Positions 14,884-18,650 of a DNA stretch of 18,650 nt are shown piece after piece. The translations under genes were made by a program, and so were the position numbers. The notes beneath the pieces were generated by a model. The model saw only the letters and a program-made list of their open reading frames with translations. It was not told the DNA's origin and searched no databases. Each line of letters begins with the position of its first letter. Position 1 is the first letter of the stretch. Source of the stretch: Neisseriaceae bacterium (GTDB taxonomy: Bacteria; Pseudomonadota; Gammaproteobacteria; Burkholderiales; Neisseriaceae); assembly GCA_030151665.1 (NCBI GenBank), contig JASLDB010000040.1:1-18650 (forward strand). The letters run 5' to 3'.

Positions 14884-16224
14884 ATGTCAGTACAACCTGA
14901 GAGCCCTTTGGAATCAAAACACAACATTAAATCGACCAAAGACATCCCTTTTGAAGAACGCAGTATTTGGCGAAAAATATTCAGCTACAAAATGCTATTG
15001 TGTATTTTTATGGGCTTTAGTTCTGGCTTACCACTATTTTTTGTCATTAATTTAATCCCTGCTTGGCTAAAAGCAGGTCAAATGGACTTAACCCTCATTG
15101 CGGCCCTTTCTTTGGCACAATTGCCTTTTACTGTTAAATTCTTATGGGCACCCGCTGTTGATAGATTTACCTTATTGCCATTCATGGGGCGACGTCGAAG
15201 TTGGATGCTGATTTCTCAAATCACCTTAATTGTCATCCTCTTTTCTTATGCTTTTTTGGGCAATACAAGTGGTCACTATGATGCTATCTTCGCCTTAACT
15301 GCTATTTTGTGTTTTTTCTCTGCGACACAAGATATTGTCATCGATGCTTATCGCCGTGAAATCTTAAACGATAAAGAATTGGGGCTGGGTAACTCCATCC
15401 ATGTCAATGCATACCGTTTATCGGCATTGATTCCAGGTTCTTTATCATTAATTTTAGCGGATAACATGCCTTGGCCTTGGGTATTTGCCATTACCGCTTT
15501 TTTCATGTTGCCTGGGGTGTTTTTTAGTTTATTTTTAGCCAAAGAGCCAACAATAAACAATAAACCACCACGCTCATTGTATGAAACCGTGGTATTGCCT
15601 TTTCAGGAATTTTTTACACGAAAAGGTTTAAACAGTGCCTTAATGGTGCTGCTGTTTATCTTCCTATACAAATTAGGTGATAGCATGACCACTGCGCTGG
15701 CAACACCTTTTTACCTAGACATGGGTTACAGTAAAACCCATATTGGTATCATTGCCAAAAATGCTGGACTTTGGCCTGCCATTATTTTTGGTATTGTCGG
15801 TGGTATCATGATGTTAAAAATAGGCATTAACAAAGCCTTGTGGCTATTTGGTGTCGTACAAATGGTGACCATTTTAGGCTTTGTATGGCTGTCTTCCTTT
15901 GGCCATTTTGATACCATTACAGGTCGTGAATTGTGGATATTGGCTTTGGTTGTTGGTGCTGAATATACTGGTGTTGGGCTGGGTACAGCTGCCTTTGTCG
16001 CTTACATTGCCAGAGAAACCAATCCTGTTTACACCGCTACCCAGTTAGCACTGTTAAGCAGCTTATCTGCAGTACCTCGTACATTTATCAATGCCACAAC
16101 TGGTAAATTGGTTGAATGGCTAGGCTACTACTCTTTCTTTTGGCTCTGCTTTTTCTTGGCCATCCCTGGGATGTTATTGCTCTTTAAGGTGGCACCTTGG
16201 CATGGTGAGAAAAAAATCCAGTAA
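14884..16224 (+). CDS. ampG: AmpG-type muropeptide permease (MFS)
   Basis: Inner-membrane MFS transporter that imports GlcNAc-anhydroMurNAc peptides for cell-wall recycling; in Neisseria AmpG activity decides how much peptidoglycan fragment escapes. The first helix FMGFSSGLPLFFVIN and the sequences PFTVKFLWAPAVDR, GRRRSWML and FFSATQDIVIDAYRRE are characteristic of AmpG. About 12 membrane segments follow. Length is 446 aa from ATG 14884. ATG 14878 is equally possible; a start at 14788 would add 32 polar residues without a ribosome site, across a likely promoter. The last codons, ending AAA ATC CAG TAA, form the first copy of the tandem repeat that follows. Convergent with mlaC. Confidence 0.88.
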   Translation: MSVQPESPLESKHNIKSTKDIPFEERSIWRKIFSYKMLLCIFMGFSSGLPLFFVINLIPAWLKAGQMDLTLIAALSLAQLPFTVKFLWAPAVDRFTLLPFMGRRRSWMLISQITLIVILFSYAFLGNTSGHYDAIFALTAILCFFSATQDIVIDAYRREILNDKELGLGNSIHVNAYRLSALIPGSLSLILADNMPWPWVFAITAFFMLPGVFFSLFLAKEPTINNKPPRSLYETVVLPFQEFFTRKGLNSALMVLLFIFLYKLGDSMTTALATPFYLDMGYSKTHIGIIAKNAGLWPAIIFGIVGGIMMLKIGINKALWLFGVVQMVTILGFVWLSSFGHFDTITGRELWILALVVGAEYTGVGLGTAAFVAYIARETNPVYTATQLALLSSLSAVPRTFINATTGKLVEWLGYYSFFWLCFFLAIPGMLLLFKVAPWHGEKKIQ

Positions 16225-16325
16225 CTGAATCATTGTGAGTAAAAAAATCCAGTAACTGAATCATTGTGAGTAAAAAATCCAGTAACTGAATCATTGTGAG
16301 TAAAAAAAATCCCAGTTCATTATGA
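16205..16325. repeat. Four-copy ~30-bp tandem repeat across the ampG stop codon
   Basis: The unit is GTGAG(T), 6-8 A, TCCAGTAA, CTGAATCATT. Copies: 16205-16234 (30 bp, contains the ampG stop), 16235-16265 (31 bp) and 16266-16295 (30 bp). They differ only by one T and the length of the A run. A fourth copy from 16296 starts the same way, then has an extra C and lacks about 7 bases before TCATT-A-TGA. That last copy forms the left arm and loop of the terminator. No spacers, so not CRISPR. Confidence 0.95.
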
Positions 16326-16337
16326 ACTGGGATTTTT
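16305..16337. terminator. Bidirectional terminator between ampG and mlaC
   Basis: AAAAATCCCAGTTCA at 16305-16319 pairs perfectly over 15 bp with TGAACTGGGATTTTT at 16323-16337. A and T tracts on both sides serve both converging genes. Confidence 0.92.
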
Positions 16338-16349
16338 GATTTGGACCGA

Positions 16350-16952
16350 TTAAATATTGTCAATTTTCTTAATTGACTTGTTACGCAAGTCTTGAATCAA
16401 ACCATTGATGCCTTTTTTGCGTATCACTTCATTAAACTGATTGCGATACACAGTCACCAAACTAGCACCTTCAACTTTGATATTGTAAACCTTATACACA
16501 CTGCCCACTTTGTACATTTGGTATTCTACTTGGAATTTTTGATTTTTCTTGGTCAAAATCTCAGTAAATACACTCACTTTTGTCGTACCTTGGGTTTTAT
16601 TCAGCACTTTAATTTGAGCACCTTCACCAGCGATCAAACCTGATTTGGCATACATTGAAATAATCATGTCCTGAAATGCAGCAATGAAATCTTTCTTTTG
16701 CTGCGCAGAAAATTCACGCCATGGTAAACCCACAGACAAAGCCGCTACACGCTCATAGTCTAGATACTGCTCTGCGTATTTTTCTAAGCGAGCAATTTTT
16801 TGATCCGCACTTAACGCTTTGTTATTCATCACCCCCATGACTGCCGCTGCATTTTGCTGCATTTGTACTTCTGCAGGGTGTGCTGCAGCCATCGAAAAAC
16901 CCGCCATTACCACAAGATAAAACCCAACCACAAACTTCAACAATGATTTCAT
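16350..16952 (-). CDS. MlaC/Ttg2D-family periplasmic phospholipid-binding protein
   Basis: MlaC ferries phospholipids between the outer-membrane MlaA-porin complex and the inner-membrane MlaFEDB transporter to keep outer-membrane lipid asymmetry. The 200-aa product has a clear signal peptide (about 1-24, ending SMAAA). The family core follows: DYERVAALSVGLPWREFSAQQKKDFIAAFQDM, then YAKSGL, then a run of beta strands (KVSVFTEI, FQVEYQMYKV, YKVYNIKVEGASLV), and NQFNEVI-RKKGINGLIQDL at the end. AAGGAC lies about 9 nt before ATG. It sits 19 nt downstream of a TetR gene, so the two are probably one transcript. No mlaFED or mlaA is beside it, so this is either an orphan copy or the organism's only MlaC placed apart. 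Confidence 0.85.
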   Translation of the reverse strand: MKSLLKFVVGFYLVVMAGFSMAAAHPAEVQMQQNAAAVMGVMNNKALSADQKIARLEKYAEQYLDYERVAALSVGLPWREFSAQQKKDFIAAFQDMIISMYAKSGLIAGEGAQIKVLNKTQGTTKVSVFTEILTKKNQKFQVEYQMYKVGSVYKVYNIKVEGASLVTVYRNQFNEVIRKKGINGLIQDLRNKSIKKIDNI

Positions 16953-16971
16953 GTTAAGTCCTTTTAATCAT

Positions 16972-17538
16972 CTATTTTTTATCGGCCACCATGGGCAAAA
17001 ACAATGCCTGCAAACACATAACCAAGCTTTGCTCATTTGGCTTATCACCACGCCATAATACCTCATCCACCAATGCGTGCATACCATGGTAGATAACGAT
17101 TGCTTTTTGTTGACAATGACTTGTCATACTTTGTGGTGCGTCAATTTGCCACATCAATAAATTTGTCAGTTGTTTAATAACCCTATCTTTACACGCGTTG
17201 CGGCGCTGATTAGGGTATTGATGAAATAAGGCATCATGCCGATTAGCTGTGGTCAAATAAAATGTCACGGCAGCTTGTAACCAATCTGCAACAGCCGTCT
17301 GTTTTTCACCACAACTTATCTGCATGGTGTTAATAAATTCATCGGTATAACGATGTTGCAATGCCAATAACAATGCCTCTTTCGAAGAAAAATAATGGTA
17401 AAACGTTCCTTTGGCAATTTGTGCTTGTTGCACAACATCATTAACTGATGTGGTTTGATAGCCCTGTGTCAGAAAACACTGTTCAGCAATATCCATTAAG
17501 GCTACTTGTCGACAACTGGGTAAATTGACTGTATTCAT
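16972..17538 (-). CDS. TetR/AcrR-family transcriptional regulator
   Basis: 188-aa one-component repressor. The N-terminal helix-turn-helix is standard: ALMDIAEQCFLTQGYQTTSV (about 13-32), then VVQQAQIAKGTFYHYFSSKE (35-54), in which GTFYHYF is the recognition-helix signature. The C-terminal ligand domain (about 70-185) is not recognisable by sequence; it includes HQKAI-like helices but no known ligand motif. ATG 17538 follows GGGTGAG. It is divergent from the MFS efflux gene with an 81-bp gap that contains a perfect dyad, the usual layout for a TetR repressor of an efflux pump that also controls itself. mlaC follows at 19 nt. Confidence 0.9.
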   Translation of the reverse strand: MNTVNLPSCRQVALMDIAEQCFLTQGYQTTSVNDVVQQAQIAKGTFYHYFSSKEALLLALQHRYTDEFINTMQISCGEKQTAVADWLQAAVTFYLTTANRHDALFHQYPNQRRNACKDRVIKQLTNLLMWQIDAPQSMTSHCQQKAIVIYHGMHALVDEVLWRGDKPNEQSLVMCLQALFLPMVADKK

Positions 17539-17556
17539 TTTTTATTCTCACCCTTG

Positions 17557-17573
17557 ACCGACCAATGGTCGGT
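17557..17573. promoter_or_regulatory. Likely TetR-family operator
   Basis: ACCGACC-AAT-GGTCGGT is a perfect 7-3-7 inverted repeat, GC-rich in an AT-rich gap and of typical TetR operator size. It overlaps the -35 TTGACC (17554-17559) of a candidate MFS promoter whose -10 is TATATT at 17578-17583 (18-nt spacing). It also lies just upstream of tetR, so binding could block both genes. Confidence 0.8.
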
Positions 17574-17585
17574 TTAGTATATTAA

Positions 17586-17600
17586 TGATAATAATTATCA
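17586..17600. promoter_or_regulatory. Putative Fur box at the MFS promoter
   Basis: TGATAAT-A-ATTATCA is a perfect match to the 7-1-7 Fur-box model. Against the classical 19-bp consensus, 17581-17599 agrees at 16 of 19 positions (counted by hand). It covers the expected start of MFS transcription, just downstream of the -10 at 17578-17583. AT-rich composition makes a chance match less improbable, so binding is unproven. Confidence 0.6.
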
Positions 17601-17619
17601 ATTAAAAGCTATCCTGCAC

Positions 17620-18650
17620 ATGACAAGCTCACATCAATCCAGACAATATGGTCTGATAATGGCCATTTATTTAAGCACCTTTATTTGTTTAATCGACTTA
17701 AGCAGTGTCAATCTTGCTTTAAGTGTGATCCAAAAACAAATGAACAGTCCCATGTCACAATTGCAGTGGATTATCGACATCTACGCCCTGTGCATGAGTG
17801 GCTTAATGCTTGCTGTCGGTCCATTAAGCAATCGACTCGGTCGAAAAACCATGTGGCTTTATGGTATTGTTATTTTTACCATTGGCTCAATTTGGTGCGC
17901 CATTGCCCCCAATTTTACCCAGTTATTATTAGGTCGTTTGGTTCAGGGCATCGCAGGAGCCATTCTCATTCCATCTGCACTGTCCATCTTAATGAGCGCA
18001 TTCCAAGACCCTAAAACTCGGGCTAAGGTGATTGGCAGTTGGAGTTCTTTTAGTGCACTTTCCTTGGTTACAGGTCCACTGATTGGTGGTTTATTGGTAC
18101 ATTATTTTGGTTGGCAAAGTATTTTTTGGATCAACTTACCCATTGGCATGGTAACACTGTATTTAGGATATCGTTTTATTGCACCTGACCTTGATAAACA
18201 GGTGGTGCATTTTGATTATATCGGTTTGCTACTCAGTGCTTTAAGCATTGTCAGTTTAACCTATGCCTTAATTATGTTGAATGACAATCACACACCATTG
18301 GTTGCAATGGCTTTTGTCATTTGTACCATCTCAGCTATTTTATTGGTTTGGCAACAAAAAACTTGCCGCCACCCTTTATTCCCCAAACATTTATTAACCA
18401 ATGCCGATTTTTTGACTTATAACGCAGCCAGTCTGCTTTTGGGTATTTGTGGTTACAGTATGTTATTTGTCTTTGCTTTATTTTATCAAAATATATTGGG
18501 TTATTCTGCAGCACAAACAGGGTGGTTGATTGCACCGCAATTTCTTGCTCAAGCCATTGTGTCAACACAATTTGGTAAAATGCAAACTCGATGGGGAGCA
18601 AGAACATTATTAACGTTGGCTTATGCAACTTCTGGCATTGGGTTGTTGGC
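17620..18650 (+). CDS. MFS drug:H+ antiporter, DHA2 (EmrB/QacA) type, 3' end outside window
   Basis: Open frame of 343 codons from ATG 17620 to the window end. It is absent from simple stop-to-stop listings because it has no stop here. The first helix IYLSTFICLIDLSSVNLAL carries the DHA2 motif D1 (Asp followed by VNLAL). Motif A is GPLSNRLGRKTMWLYG after helix 2. GRLVQGIAGAILIPSALSI is the motif B region, and GPLIGGLLVHYFGWQSIFWINLPIG is motif C plus the following conserved block. At least ten helices are present; a 14-helix protein is expected. It likely exports toxic organic compounds with proton exchange. No clear ribosome site; ATG at codon 14 is an alternative. Divergent from tetR and probably under its control. 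Confidence 0.88.
   Translation, partial: MTSSHQSRQYGLIMAIYLSTFICLIDLSSVNLALSVIQKQMNSPMSQLQWIIDIYALCMSGLMLAVGPLSNRLGRKTMWLYGIVIFTIGSIWCAIAPNFTQLLLGRLVQGIAGAILIPSALSILMSAFQDPKTRAKVIGSWSSFSALSLVTGPLIGGLLVHYFGWQSIFWINLPIGMVTLYLGYRFIAPDLDKQVVHFDYIGLLLSALSIVSLTYALIMLNDNHTPLVAMAFVICTISAILLVWQQKTCRHPLFPKHLLTNADFLTYNAASLLLGICGYSMLFVFALFYQNILGYSAAQTGWLIAPQFLAQAIVSTQFGKMQTRWGARTLLTLAYATSGIGLL

Noticed and set aside
16205..16325. CRISPR array at the ampG end
   Set aside because: Units are directly adjacent with no unique spacers and no cas genes; it is a simple tandem repeat.
17685..18014. 109-codon plus-strand frame at the MFS gene
   Set aside because: Out-of-phase shadow; the real gene is the open frame from 17620 to the window end.
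1..18650. Neisserial DNA uptake sequences
   Set aside because: I looked for the GCCGTCTGAA core and some known dialects on both strands by eye and saw none; a dialect I do not know, or a missed copy, is possible.
1..18650. Mobile elements, prophage or genomic island
   Set aside because: No transposase, integrase or flanking repeats; gene content is housekeeping and base composition looks even throughout.

Overview
The window looks like chromosomal backbone of a low-GC member of the Neisseriaceae (Betaproteobacteria). The evidence is the LeuRS sequence, which closely resembles neisserial LeuRS as I recall it, a peroxiredoxin-glutaredoxin fusion followed by a dihydrolipoamide-dehydrogenase-like flavoprotein (a neisserial gene pair), mutM followed by an NlaA-like acyltransferase, and a lolB-ispE-tRNA-Gln cluster. 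GC content is about 40-45 % by eye. I see no canonical neisserial DNA uptake sequence (GCCGTCTGAA core). The genus cannot be fixed from this window.

Layout. 1-3488 is a minus-strand operon: TPR protein, lolB, ispE and the 5' part of tRNA-Gln(UUG), with 5-nt gaps or a 1-nt overlap. Divergent from it are mutM and plsC (3660-5278), ended by a strong terminator. Next come the prx5-grx fusion and the lpd-like oxidoreductase (5461-7671), then a lipoprotein M48 protease (7785-8600). The protease converges on dusA (minus) over a bidirectional terminator. A TRIC-family channel gene diverges from dusA. 10551-11209 has no protein gene; it holds two tandem, related, terminator-ended small RNA candidates and the leuS leader. 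leuS, fxsA and ampG follow on the plus strand. The 3' end of ampG has expanded into a ~30-bp tandem repeat that runs into a terminator shared with mlaC. mlaC and a TetR regulator are on the minus strand, divergent from a DHA2-type MFS efflux gene that leaves the window.

How the genes fit together. Many products serve envelope upkeep: lipoprotein sorting (LolB), isoprenoid precursor supply (IspE), phospholipid synthesis (PlsC), intermembrane lipid transport (MlaC), an M48 protease and muropeptide recycling (AmpG). Others handle oxidative damage (MutM, Prx-Grx, flavoprotein) and translation (DusA, LeuRS, tRNA-Gln).

Most interesting parts: (i) the tandem sibling sRNAs at 10649-10977, with conserved unpaired C-rich segments but different terminator stems, resembling in architecture the neisserial NmsR/RcoF/NgncR_162-163 pairs; (ii) the 81-bp tetR/MFS intergenic region, which carries both a perfect 17-bp dyad (likely TetR operator) and a perfect 15-bp 7-1-7 Fur-box match around one promoter; (iii) the repeat array at the ampG stop codon.
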